A stretch of 64,000 nucleotides of DNA, taken from positions 137,089-201,088 of the forward strand of contig DASYXY010000014.1 of assembly GCA_035934385.1 (NCBI GenBank), in the 5' to 3' direction. The stretch is from CF-118 sp035934385. GTDB lineage: Bacteria; Chloroflexota; Dormibacteria; Dormibacterales; Dormibacteraceae. Both the position numbers and the translations under genes were made by a program. Below are positions 7,061 through 15,461 of the stretch, piece by piece; position 1 is the first letter of the stretch, and the number at the start of each line of letters is the position of its first letter. The notes below the pieces were generated by a model that was given only the letters and a program-made list of their open reading frames with translations, was not told the origin of the DNA and made no database searches.

Positions 7061-7959
7061 CGGCAGCCGGTAACCCGGCTCTAAGCGCCGCCGCTCGTCC
7101 TCTCGGGGGCGGGCGGCGGCTCCCTCTCTCCTGGCTCGGCGTCGTCCCGTTCTTCCTCTACGTCGGCGTCTTCCTGCTGCTGCCGACGGGCATCATCCTG
7201 GCCGGCTCGCTGGTCGCCGCCGACGGCAGTATTTCCCTCGCCAACTACGAGGGCATCAACAAGGCGTTCATGTACAAGTCGTTCGTCCAGAGCTTTGAGA
7301 TCTCGGCGGCGAGCGCACTGATCGGGGCCGTGGTCGGCGCGCTGCTGGCCTACGCGGTGGCGACCGGCAACCCGACGGGATTTCTGCGCAGAGCCATCAT
7401 GTCCGCCTCGGGTGTCGTGGCTCAGTTCGGCGGTGTCACCCTCGCCTTTGCTTTTGTCGCCACGATCGGTACCGAAGGCGTCGTGTACAAGTTCTTGCTG
7501 GACCGTGGCATCAACATGTACCCCGACACGGTCTGGCTCTTCGACCTCCGTGGGCTGACGCTCATCTACCTCTACTTTCAGATACCCCTGATGGTCCTCG
7601 TCTTCATTCCCGCACTCGACGGCATTCGTCCGCAATGGCGCGAGGCGACCGACACGCTGGGAGGCAACACCTGGCACTACTGGCGCTACGTGGCCGGGCC
7701 GTTGCTCTTCCCATCTTTCCTGGGCTGCACGCTGTTGCTGTTCGCCAACGCTTTCTCCGCCTACGCGACGGCTGCTGCGCTGATCACCCAGGGCGGCATC
7801 ATTGCTCCACTCCAGGTCCAGGCGCTGCTTACGAGCGAGACCGGCTCAGCGCAACCTGGCCTCGCGAAGGCATTGGCGCTGGCCATGATCGTCGTGGTGC
7901 TGGTCGTCACGAGCTTCTACACGCTCTTGCAGCGCCGCACTTCGAGGTGGTTGACCTAA
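7057..7959 (+). CDS. ABC transporter permease (PotB-like)
   Basis: 300 aa integral membrane protein with about six hydrophobic helices (first near residues 25-50, VVPFFLYVGVFLLLPTGIIL). The cytoplasmic EAA-type coupling loop EATDTLGGNTWHYWRY lies about 70 residues before a final helix pair. The TTG start overlaps the stop of the binding-protein gene (TTGA), so translation is coupled. It forms the inner-membrane channel with the next permease. Confidence 0.88.
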   Translation: MTAAGNPALSAAARPLGGGRRLPLSWLGVVPFFLYVGVFLLLPTGIILAGSLVAADGSISLANYEGINKAFMYKSFVQSFEISAASALIGAVVGALLAYAVATGNPTGFLRRAIMSASGVVAQFGGVTLAFAFVATIGTEGVVYKFLLDRGINMYPDTVWLFDLRGLTLIYLYFQIPLMVLVFIPALDGIRPQWREATDTLGGNTWHYWRYVAGPLLFPSFLGCTLLLFANAFSAYATAAALITQGGIIAPLQVQALLTSETGSAQPGLAKALALAMIVVVLVVTSFYTLLQRRTSRWLT

Positions 7960-8789
7960 TGGCGGCACGTCGACTGAAGCTCCAGGCCTTCCGCGTTGTC
8001 GTGTTCGCAGTGTGCGGAGTCTTCTTCCTGGTTCCGCTTGGCGCCATGCTCGAGTTTTCCACCCGAGGCAACGATGTCGCGTCGCCGCGGACACTTGCCG
8101 CCTGGCAACGCATCCCCAGCACTCCTCAGCTCGCGGACGCGATCACCGCTTCGCTCGAGCTGGCGGTGATCACGTCGCTGATGATGCTTCTCCTCGTCCT
8201 CCCGACGATGGTGTGGGTGCGACTGCGACTGCCGCGCCTAAGCCGGGTGGTCGAGTTCATCTGCCTGATGCCCCTCACGGTGCCGGCGATAGCACTGGTC
8301 GTCGGCATCAGGCCGATCTACATCTGGATCAGCATCAACGTCACCGACTCGATCCTTGCGCTTGCCTTCGCGTATCTGATCCTGGTGCTGCCCTATTCGT
8401 ACCGGGCGCTCGACGCGGGTCTTGGTGCGATCGACCTGAAAACCTTGACGGAGGCGGCGCGCAGCCTCGGCGCCGGGTGGGGCACCGTGATGCTGCGGAT
8501 CGTGGTGCCCAACATGCGGAGCGCCATTCTCAACGCGGGCCTGCTTTCGGTGGCCCTGGTGCTAGGCGAGTACACGTTCGCCAACCTCCTCAACTACGAG
8601 AACCTCCAGGTGGCGATCCAGTACGTCTCGCTGGTCGACGCGAGCACCTCGATCGCGGTCGCGGTCGCTGCGCTGCTCTTCGCCTTCGTGATCCTGTTGG
8701 TCCTATCCCTCATCGGGAGCGGGCAGGCCGTGGACAAACCGAAGCGACCGGCCCTCGCCCGCATCGGTAGCTGGGGGCAGAGAACATGA
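7959..8789 (+). CDS. ABC transporter permease (PotC-like)
   Basis: 276 aa, second membrane subunit. It has an N-terminal helix (FRVVVFAVCGVFFLVPLGAM), several more hydrophobic segments and an EAA loop, EAARSLGAGWGTVMLRIVVP. ATG 7959 shares one base with the previous stop (TAATG), which fixes the start. It pairs with the upstream permease and with the ATPase whose start overlaps its stop. Confidence 0.88.
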   Translation: MAARRLKLQAFRVVVFAVCGVFFLVPLGAMLEFSTRGNDVASPRTLAAWQRIPSTPQLADAITASLELAVITSLMMLLLVLPTMVWVRLRLPRLSRVVEFICLMPLTVPAIALVVGIRPIYIWISINVTDSILALAFAYLILVLPYSYRALDAGLGAIDLKTLTEAARSLGAGWGTVMLRIVVPNMRSAILNAGLLSVALVLGEYTFANLLNYENLQVAIQYVSLVDASTSIAVAVAALLFAFVILLVLSLIGSGQAVDKPKRPALARIGSWGQRT

Positions 8790-9883
8790 TGAACAAGCAA
8801 GCGTCGTCCGCAAGCTCGGGTGTCGAGGTTCGCCTGGAGGAGCTGCGTCGGGTGTTTGCCGGCGTCGTCGCGCTCGACGAGCTGACGCTCACGATCGCCC
8901 CGGGAGAGCTGGTCGCCTTGCTAGGGCCCTCCGGCTGCGGCAAGACCACCGCGCTGCGCCTCGTGGCCGGCCTGGACGAGGCCACCAGCGGCCGCGTGAT
9001 CTTTGCCGGCACTGACGTGTCCCGCCTCGGTGCCAACAAGCGCGACGTCGGAATGGTCTTTCAGGCTTATTCGCTTTTCCCGCACATGACCGCGATCCAG
9101 AACGTCGCGTTCGGTTTGCAGCTCCGGCACCAGAGCTCTGCGGAGCGCATGAAGAGAGCGGGCGAGACGCTCGAGCTCGTCGGTCTGTCCGGCTTCGCCG
9201 ACCGATACCCGCTGCAACTGTCCGGGGGCCAGCAGCAGCGCGTCGCGCTGGCGCGCGCTCTCGCGATCCAGCCGAAGGTGCTTTTGCTCGATGAGCCGTT
9301 GTCGGCTCTGGACGCCAAAGTCCGTGCCCGCCTGCGCGACGAGATCCGCCGCGTGCAGCTGGATGTGGGCACGACGACGCTTTTCGTCACTCACGATCAG
9401 GAAGAGGCCCTTGCCATCGCCGATCGCGTGGGCGTGATGAGCAAGGGTCGCCTCGAGCAGCTGGGCACGCCGACCGTGATCTACTCGCGGCCCGCGACAC
9501 CGTTCGTGGCGGAATTCGTCGGCCTCACCAACCGAATCGCTGGTGAGGTCAAGTTCGGACAGGTCGTCGTCCGGGGCGCCAGCCTGCCGCTGGTCAAGGC
9601 GGACACGCCGAACGGCCCGGCCATCGCCCTGATCCGGCCCGAGGCCGTCTCCCTGGCCACCGACGGCGAGACATCCTCCGGTCCGCTAGCGGGCACGGTC
9701 ATCGCGGTCGCGTTCCTCGGTGCCACGAGCCGCGTGACCGTGGATCTCGGAGACGAGATCGTGCTGGCGCAGGAACCGACGTCGCAGGCTTCCGAACACC
9801 CGGCCGGCACGCGTGTGCGCCTGACCCTGCGTCCCGACCCGGTGCTGATCGCGAGGGACGAGAAAACCGCGGCCGAAGCCTGA
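8786..9883 (+). CDS. ABC transporter ATP-binding protein (PotA-like)
   Basis: 365 aa. Walker A GPSGCGKTT (about residues 47-55), Q-loop VFQAYSLFPH, signature LSGGQQQR, Walker B LLLDEPLSALD and switch HDQEEA are all present. A C-terminal TOBE-like domain of about 110 residues follows, typical of PotA/FbpC/MalK-type importers. The ATG overlaps the preceding stop by 4 nt. It powers uptake by the two permeases. All catalytic residues look intact. Confidence 0.92.
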   Translation: MMNKQASSASSGVEVRLEELRRVFAGVVALDELTLTIAPGELVALLGPSGCGKTTALRLVAGLDEATSGRVIFAGTDVSRLGANKRDVGMVFQAYSLFPHMTAIQNVAFGLQLRHQSSAERMKRAGETLELVGLSGFADRYPLQLSGGQQQRVALARALAIQPKVLLLDEPLSALDAKVRARLRDEIRRVQLDVGTTTLFVTHDQEEALAIADRVGVMSKGRLEQLGTPTVIYSRPATPFVAEFVGLTNRIAGEVKFGQVVVRGASLPLVKADTPNGPAIALIRPEAVSLATDGETSSGPLAGTVIAVAFLGATSRVTVDLGDEIVLAQEPTSQASEHPAGTRVRLTLRPDPVLIARDEKTAAEA

Positions 9884-9887
9884 CCCT

Positions 9888-11501
9888 TTGTTGACCGTTC
9901 ACGAGCGCATCGTGCCCGGCCCCGTGCTGCGCACGGGATCTTCGACCTCTTATCGGTCGCTCGTCAGAGCCGAAGGCGAGCGTCATGCGGTGCGCACCGA
10001 GCTCACGGGGCCTGCCGGCCAGGACGTTCGGGCGCGAGGCAAGGCGCTGCTTGCGATCGGCCACATGACCGACCTCCACGTGACCGACGTCGAATCGCCG
10101 GCGCGATTCGAATTCTTGAATCGCTTCGCGGGTGACGCGCGGTTTCGCGAGCTGCTCACGATGCAGCGTCCGCAGGAGGCGCTCAATGCGCACGCCATCG
10201 CCGCGATGGTGCGGTCGATGAACGCGATCGAGTCGGCGCCTGTCACCGGCAGCCCGGTCGAGCTCCTGGTCATGACGGGCGATGCGATCGACAACGCGCA
10301 GACCAACGAGTTCGCCACCTTCCTGGCGCTGTTCGAAGGCGGCATGGTGAGCCCGAACTCAGGCGGGCCGGAGATCGAGTCGGTGCAATCGCCAGGTTGG
10401 CCTGACGACATCTTCTGGAAGCCGGATGGCAGCCGCTTCGGTACGGACAAGTTCCGGCTGGCACACGGCTTTCCGCTCGTGCCGGGTCTGCTCGATCGGG
10501 CGATGCGGCCGTTCGAGTCGGAGGGCTTGCGGGTGCCGTGGATCGGATGCCACGGCAACCACGAAGAGCTGTGCCAGGGCGTTGGCCTCGTCAATCCGGA
10601 GCTCGCGCGCGCCATGGTCGCTGGTCGCAAACCCATCGGTGTACCGGACGGTTTGGATGCGGCGACCGCGCTGGAGACGTTCGTCATGCGACCCCAGCAC
10701 TTCATGTCGGGCGCGACCGTGGCGGTGACCGCCGACGCCGGCCGCAGGCCGCTCGACATTGGCGCGTTCGTCGAGGCTCACTTCCGGCCCGGCGCAACAC
10801 CCGACGGTCATGTCTTCACGCCCACCAACCGCCGCGATCGCAGCGCCAACTACACGCACGACACAGGCGCGGTCCGGCTCATCGTCCTGGACACGGCATG
10901 CCGCGGCGGAGGCGCGGACGGATGCCTCGACCGCGATCAGCTGGCGTGGCTCGAGGACAGGCTCATCGAGGTGCACGAGGTTTACACGAACGCGTCCGGC
11001 GAGAGCGTGCGGACGGGCAACGCCAACCGTCTCGTGGTAATCGCCTCGCACCATCCGCTTTTCACGCTGCGCAACTACAGGCTGCCAGGTGCGGCGCAGG
11101 CCGACGAGCTGCTGCGAATGCTGCACCGGTTCGCGAACGTCATCCTGTGCCTGAACGGGCACATCCACATGAACCTCGTGCAGCCGCACGCCAACCGCGA
11201 GGGACCGTCGGCCGGTTTCTGGGAGGTCACGACCAGCTCCATCGTCGACTGGCCGTGCCAGGGGAGGGTCGTCGAGATCTTCGACGCCGGAGGCGGCCGG
11301 CTGGCGATCGCCTGCACGATGGTCGACCACGACGGCCCGGCGGATCCCGGTCCGGCTCTCGCGCCCTCGGAGATGGCGGGGCTGCACCGGGAGCTCGCGT
11401 TCAACGACCCGATCGCCGGGGTCCTGACGACGCGCGCCGGCACCTCCGCCGACCGCAACGTCATCCTCACGCTGCCGGCGCCGTTCCCCCTGCGCCAGTA
11501 G
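9888..11501 (+). CDS. Metallophosphoesterase, long-insert PPA1498-like (TIGR03767) family
   Basis: 537 aa calcineurin-type phosphoesterase with its motifs widely spaced: MTDLHVTD, TGDAIDNAQ, GCHGNHEE, SHHPLF and NGHIHMN. These supply the two-metal ligands. Long inserts between motifs match the family described from Propionibacterium, most members of which have a Tat signal. None is present here, so this copy is probably cytosolic. It starts 4 nt after the ABC ATPase gene (TTG 9888; GTG 9912 is an alternative), so it is probably part of the importer operon and may dephosphorylate the imported compound. The substrate is unknown. Confidence 0.8.
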   Translation: MLTVHERIVPGPVLRTGSSTSYRSLVRAEGERHAVRTELTGPAGQDVRARGKALLAIGHMTDLHVTDVESPARFEFLNRFAGDARFRELLTMQRPQEALNAHAIAAMVRSMNAIESAPVTGSPVELLVMTGDAIDNAQTNEFATFLALFEGGMVSPNSGGPEIESVQSPGWPDDIFWKPDGSRFGTDKFRLAHGFPLVPGLLDRAMRPFESEGLRVPWIGCHGNHEELCQGVGLVNPELARAMVAGRKPIGVPDGLDAATALETFVMRPQHFMSGATVAVTADAGRRPLDIGAFVEAHFRPGATPDGHVFTPTNRRDRSANYTHDTGAVRLIVLDTACRGGGADGCLDRDQLAWLEDRLIEVHEVYTNASGESVRTGNANRLVVIASHHPLFTLRNYRLPGAAQADELLRMLHRFANVILCLNGHIHMNLVQPHANREGPSAGFWEVTTSSIVDWPCQGRVVEIFDAGGGRLAIACTMVDHDGPADPGPALAPSEMAGLHRELAFNDPIAGVLTTRAGTSADRNVILTLPAPFPLRQ

Positions 11502-11509
11502 GCACCGCG

Positions 11510-11538
11510 TTGCGCTGTGCGCGACAGGGGCGTATAGT
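11510..11538 (+). promoter_or_regulatory. Candidate metF promoter
   Basis: TTGCGC (11510-11515), a 17-nt spacer and TATAGT (11533-11538) lie in the 49-bp gap before metF. The expected transcription start would leave only a few bases of leader before GTG 11551. The -35-like TTGCGC is also part of the IclR operator half-sites near 5 kb. Confidence 0.5.
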
Positions 11539-11550
11539 GCGACACCGGGT

Positions 11551-12435
11551 GTGGATGTGATCGCTGCGCGCCCCGCCAAGACGTCCCGGCTGCGCCTGGA
11601 CACGATCTCCAGGGAAGCGCTGAGCCGCTTCCTGTCCCACCCCCGCTACGAGGTCCTGCCCACCGAAGAGGCCGGGGACCTGGTCGTCAGCAACGTCCCG
11701 CCCGAGGTCACCATCACCATCACGTCGTCACCCCGCCGCGGGATCGAGGCGACGCTCGTCCTGGCCGAGAAGCTCGCGGCGAAAGGCTACGAGGTGGTGC
11801 CCCACCTGGCTGCGCGGCTGGTTCGCGACGAAGCGCACCTCAACGAGATCCTGGTCCGGCTGGACGCCATCGGCGGCCGGGTGTTCGTGGTGGCCGGCGA
11901 CTCACAGGAGGCGGCGGGCGATTTTCCCGACTCGGTCTCACTGCTCGACGCGATTGCGAGCCACGCGCCGGCGATGAAAGAGATCGGCGTCACAGGCTAC
12001 CCAGAGCGCCACAGCTTCATAGACGACGACCTCACGATCCAGGCCATGTGGGACAAGCGACGCCACGCGACCTACATCGTCAGCAACCTGTGCTTTGACG
12101 TTCGCGTCGTGAAGAAGTGGGTCGCGCGGGTGCGCAAGCGCAGGGTGCAGCTGCCGATCATCATCGGCATGGCCGGAGTCGCGGACCCGGCGAAGCTGCT
12201 GCGCGTTTCGACGCGGATCGGGCTCAGCGACTCGGCGCGGTTCCTGCGCGGCCACACGAACTGGCTGATGCGCATGATCCAGCCGGGCGGTTACGCTCCT
12301 GAGCGCTTCGCGACGGGTTTGATGCCCGAGCTGGCGCGGCCGGAGATGAAGGTGGCCGGCATCCACGTGTTCACCTTCAACGAGATCGAACCGACGGAGC
12401 AGTGGCGGCAGCAGATGCTCGCCAGATTGCGTTAG
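11551..12435 (+). CDS. metF: Methylenetetrahydrofolate reductase (MetF family)
   Basis: 294 aa, the size of bacterial MetF (about 296 aa). It is a TIM-barrel flavoprotein with PPEVTITITSSP near the N-terminus, YEVVPHLAAR, RVFVVAGDSQEA, GVTGYPERH and a C-terminal GIHVFTFNEIEPTE (the usual form is H.YT.N). The enzyme interconverts methylene-THF and methyl-THF using FAD and NAD(P)H. Beside the corrinoid methyltransferase operon, and with fhs 20 nt downstream, it probably works in the oxidative direction on methyl-THF. The start is GTG 11551; GTG 11557 is an alternative. Confidence 0.88.
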   Translation: MDVIAARPAKTSRLRLDTISREALSRFLSHPRYEVLPTEEAGDLVVSNVPPEVTITITSSPRRGIEATLVLAEKLAAKGYEVVPHLAARLVRDEAHLNEILVRLDAIGGRVFVVAGDSQEAAGDFPDSVSLLDAIASHAPAMKEIGVTGYPERHSFIDDDLTIQAMWDKRRHATYIVSNLCFDVRVVKKWVARVRKRRVQLPIIIGMAGVADPAKLLRVSTRIGLSDSARFLRGHTNWLMRMIQPGGYAPERFATGLMPELARPEMKVAGIHVFTFNEIEPTEQWRQQMLARLR

Positions 12436-12455
12436 CGCGTTAGGAGGGGAGTGGT

Positions 12456-14156
12456 GTGGCGGTGACGTTTCCGACCGACCTGGAGATCGCCCGCAAGGCG
12501 AAGTTGCTGCCGATGCCCGAGATAGCGGCCAAGATGGGCATCGGGCAGCACCTGCTCGAGCCGTACGGGCATGACGTCGCGAAGATCAAGCTCGAGGCGA
12601 TCGAGGAGCTCGAGGGCCGCCCGAAGGCCAAGTACGTCGTGGTCTCCGCGATCACGCCGACGCCGCTGGGTGAGGGCAAAACGACGACGACGGTCGGTCT
12701 TGGCCAGGCGCTGTCGCACATCGGCCGCCCCGCGATCGTCGCGATCCGCCAACCATCGATGGGCCCGACATTCGGCATCAAAGGCGGCGCCGCGGGCGGT
12801 GGCTACAGCCAGGTCGTGCCGATGGAACGCCTGAACCTTCACCTCACCGGCGACATGCACGCCATCACCGCGGCGCACAACCTGCTCGCGGCGATGATCG
12901 ACAACCAGATTCATCACCACGAGGCACTTGTCGATCGCGACAGCGTGACGTGGCGCCGCGTGCTCGACGTCAGCGACCGCGTGCTTCGCAACGTCATCGT
13001 CGGTCTCGGCACTCGCGAAGACGGGGTCATTCGCGCGACCGGATTCGACATCACCGCCGCGTCCGAGGTCATGACCGTCCTTGCGTTGTCGACCTCGCTG
13101 CGCGACATGCGCCAGCGGCTCGGCCGCATTGTCATCGGCAACACGACGGGCGGCAAGCCCATCAGCGCGGAGGACATATTCGCCGCCGGCGCGATGACCG
13201 TGATCATGCGCGACGCCATCAAGCCCAACCTACTGCAGACGCTCGAGAACACGCCCGTGCTGGTCCACGCGGGTCCGTTCGGCAACATCGCCACCGGCAA
13301 CTCGTCTGTCATCGCGGACCTCATCGGCATCCACTGCGGTGAATTCCTCGTCACGGAGGCCGGCTTCGGGGCGGACATGGGCGCCGAGCGGTTCTTCAAC
13401 ATCAAGTGCCGCGCGTCGGGCCTGGAGCCGGACGCCGCGGTGGTCGTGGCCACGGTGCGCGCGCTGAAAGTGCACTCGGGGCGCTACCGCGTGGTGGCCG
13501 GACGGCCGCTGCCGCCGGAGATGCTCAAGGAGAACCCGGACGACGTGTGGGCGGGCGCGTCCAACCTCCGCAAGCAGGTCGAGAACATCAAGCTGCACGG
13601 GGTGACGCCGGTGGTCGCGATCAACGCCTTTCCGGGCGACCACGCTTCAGAGCAATCCGCGGTGCGCGAGATCGCCGACGAGATCGGCGTGCGCTCGGCG
13701 GTGTGCCGCAACTTCGCCGACGGCGGCCCCGGCGCGTCCGAGCTGGCGCACATGGTGGCCGAGGCCGCGGAAGAGCCGAGCACGTTCCGCTTCCTCTATC
13801 CGTCGGAGATGCCGCTGCGAGAGAAGATCGAGACGATCGCGACCAGGGTCTACGGTGCGGACGGAGTCGAGTACTACCCGCCCGCCGGCGACCAGATCGA
13901 CTCGTACGAGCGCAATGGGTTCGGCCGGCTCAGCGTCTGCATCGCCAAGAGCCACCTGTCGATCTCATCAGACCCGAAGCTGAAGGGCGCCCCGACCGGT
14001 TGGAAGCTGCCGGTGCGTGAGGTTCGGGCCTCGGTCGGCGCCGGGTTCATCTACCCGATCTGCGGCGAGATGCGGACCATGCCCGGACTGCCGTCGAGCC
14101 CCAACGCGATCCGGATCGACATCGACGACAAGGGCGAGATCGTCGGCCTGAGCTGA
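12456..14156 (+). CDS. fhs: Formate-tetrahydrofolate ligase
   Basis: 566 aa, normal length for Fhs (about 555-560). It contains the ATP-binding loop TPTPLGEGKTTTTVGLGQAL, then QPSMGPTFGIKGGAAGGGY and HLTGDMHAI, all characteristic. It interconverts formate plus THF with 10-formyl-THF using ATP; run backwards it would yield formate and ATP from oxidised methyl groups. GTG 12456 follows a strong ribosome-binding site, AGGAGGGGA (12442-12450). It is probably co-transcribed with metF. Confidence 0.95.
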   Translation: MAVTFPTDLEIARKAKLLPMPEIAAKMGIGQHLLEPYGHDVAKIKLEAIEELEGRPKAKYVVVSAITPTPLGEGKTTTTVGLGQALSHIGRPAIVAIRQPSMGPTFGIKGGAAGGGYSQVVPMERLNLHLTGDMHAITAAHNLLAAMIDNQIHHHEALVDRDSVTWRRVLDVSDRVLRNVIVGLGTREDGVIRATGFDITAASEVMTVLALSTSLRDMRQRLGRIVIGNTTGGKPISAEDIFAAGAMTVIMRDAIKPNLLQTLENTPVLVHAGPFGNIATGNSSVIADLIGIHCGEFLVTEAGFGADMGAERFFNIKCRASGLEPDAAVVVATVRALKVHSGRYRVVAGRPLPPEMLKENPDDVWAGASNLRKQVENIKLHGVTPVVAINAFPGDHASEQSAVREIADEIGVRSAVCRNFADGGPGASELAHMVAEAAEEPSTFRFLYPSEMPLREKIETIATRVYGADGVEYYPPAGDQIDSYERNGFGRLSVCIAKSHLSISSDPKLKGAPTGWKLPVREVRASVGAGFIYPICGEMRTMPGLPSSPNAIRIDIDDKGEIVGLS

Positions 14157-14163
14157 CGCCTGC

Positions 14164-14352
14164 TCAGCAGACGGCCTGGGGGTTGGGGCAGGGCGCGGCC
14201 TGTGCGTTGGGGTCGGGCGTTGGCATCGGCAGAACCACGTTGGTCGTGGGCGACCCACTTGATGAGACCGCGCCAACGACCGCGAGGGTTGCCCCGAACA
14301 TCAGACCGGCCATCAGGGCGATCGTGATCACGCTGCGGATGAAGGCTTTCAT
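14164..14352 (-). CDS. Small single-helix secreted or membrane protein
   Basis: 62 aa. MKAFIRSVI is followed by a hydrophobic helix (residues 8-29, ITIALMAGLMFGATLAVVGAV), a Ser/Thr-rich stretch and a Pro-rich tail ending CPNPQAVC. It could be a signal peptide with a short secreted peptide or an anchored protein. TACGGT lies 9 nt upstream of the ATG on the minus strand. It is convergent with fhs, 7 bp apart. Unrecognised; short, but the signal/TM pattern supports a real gene. Confidence 0.5.
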   Translation of the reverse strand: MKAFIRSVITIALMAGLMFGATLAVVGAVSSSGSPTTNVVLPMPTPDPNAQAAPCPNPQAVC

Positions 14353-14495
14353 TTCGATCCAACCGTAGGGTCGGCGTCGTCCCCCGCCATCAGCGCCCTC
14401 CCGGAATCCAGGGGAGGGACAGCCCTGAAAACGCGCACGGGTGGGTAGGGCTCGCACCATGTTCCTGGCCACGCGCAAGTGGCAAGATCGCGCGC

Positions 14496-15461
14496 ATGAG
14501 CCGTCGCGGCGGCATCCTGCTGGCGGTCCTGGCCGCGGTCCAGATCCAGGCATGTGGCGCGCCCCAACCAGCTGCATGCGGGGCAGGGGGCGAGCAGCCG
14601 CATCCCGAGGTGGGCGGCCAGCTCGTCTTTGTGTGCTACGCACCCCAAAACCACGGCAACCTTTACCTCCTCGACGTGGCCACCGGCCACGTCCGCGATC
14701 TCACACCAGACGGCGCCTGGAACGTCGACCCGAGCTGGTCGCCCGACGGTACGCGCATCGCCTTCCAGAGCACCCGCGACGGCCGCGACAACGTCTACGT
14801 GATGAATGTGCAGTCGGGTGTCGTGACGCGGCTGACCGACGGCAGAGGCTTCAATGGCTTCCCGACATGGTCCCCCGATGGGAGATACATCGCTTACGAA
14901 AGCAGCCGCGACGGCATCACGTCGACTCCGGATCCGCCGGGCTACTACCGCACGATCTACGTCATTGGGGCGGACGGTTCGGGTCTGCACCGCCTTCTGC
15001 GCGCGACGGCTGTCGACTCCGGGCCCGCGTGGTCACCGTCGGGGGACCTGATCGCGTTCTCATCGGATCGCGAACGCGCATACGACATCTACGTAGTCGG
15101 TCTCGATGGCGCTGATCCGCGGCAGCTCACGCACCACGCGATGGACGGCGGATTCGGCACCTACCCGCGCTGGTCGCCGGACGGCACCCGCTTGGCGTTC
15201 AACGATGCGAACTCCGCAGGTACCGGCTCAGAGGTGTACGTCGTGATGCTCGACGGCTCAGCGCCCGTACAGATCACGAACGACCCGCACTCAATTTGGG
15301 AAGCCTGGCCAGACTGGTCTCCGGACTCGCGCTGGATCGCGTTCGCGCGGGCCGGTGAGGGCCAGCAACTCTTCGCAGTGCATCCCGACGGCACGGGCCA
15401 GGTGCAGTTGACGACCAGCGCTGGCGACAAGATCCTGCCGCGGTGGAGGCCGTCGCCGTGA
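14496..15461 (+). CDS. TolB-like beta-propeller lipoprotein (PD40/WD40-like repeats)
   Basis: 321 aa. The signal peptide ends at a lipobox-like IQAC (Cys20). Five or six repeats of the PD40 type follow, each carrying a W-SPDG-RIAF motif (WSPDGTRIAFQS, WSPDGRYIAYES, WSPSGDLIAFSS, WSPDGTRLAFND, WSPDSRWIAFAR). It predicts a six-bladed propeller anchored outside the cytoplasmic membrane. Its stop overlaps the start of a histidine kinase by 4 nt, so it may be an extracytoplasmic sensing partner of that kinase; this is inference. CAAGAT lies 7 nt before the ATG. Confidence 0.8.
   Translation: MSRRGGILLAVLAAVQIQACGAPQPAACGAGGEQPHPEVGGQLVFVCYAPQNHGNLYLLDVATGHVRDLTPDGAWNVDPSWSPDGTRIAFQSTRDGRDNVYVMNVQSGVVTRLTDGRGFNGFPTWSPDGRYIAYESSRDGITSTPDPPGYYRTIYVIGADGSGLHRLLRATAVDSGPAWSPSGDLIAFSSDRERAYDIYVVGLDGADPRQLTHHAMDGGFGTYPRWSPDGTRLAFNDANSAGTGSEVYVVMLDGSAPVQITNDPHSIWEAWPDWSPDSRWIAFARAGEGQQLFAVHPDGTGQVQLTTSAGDKILPRWRPSP

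Noticed and set aside
10359..11603. 414-codon open frame antisense to the metallophosphoesterase
   Set aside because: Arg/Val/Asp-rich composition typical of the antisense frame of a high-GC gene; no motif and no start signal.
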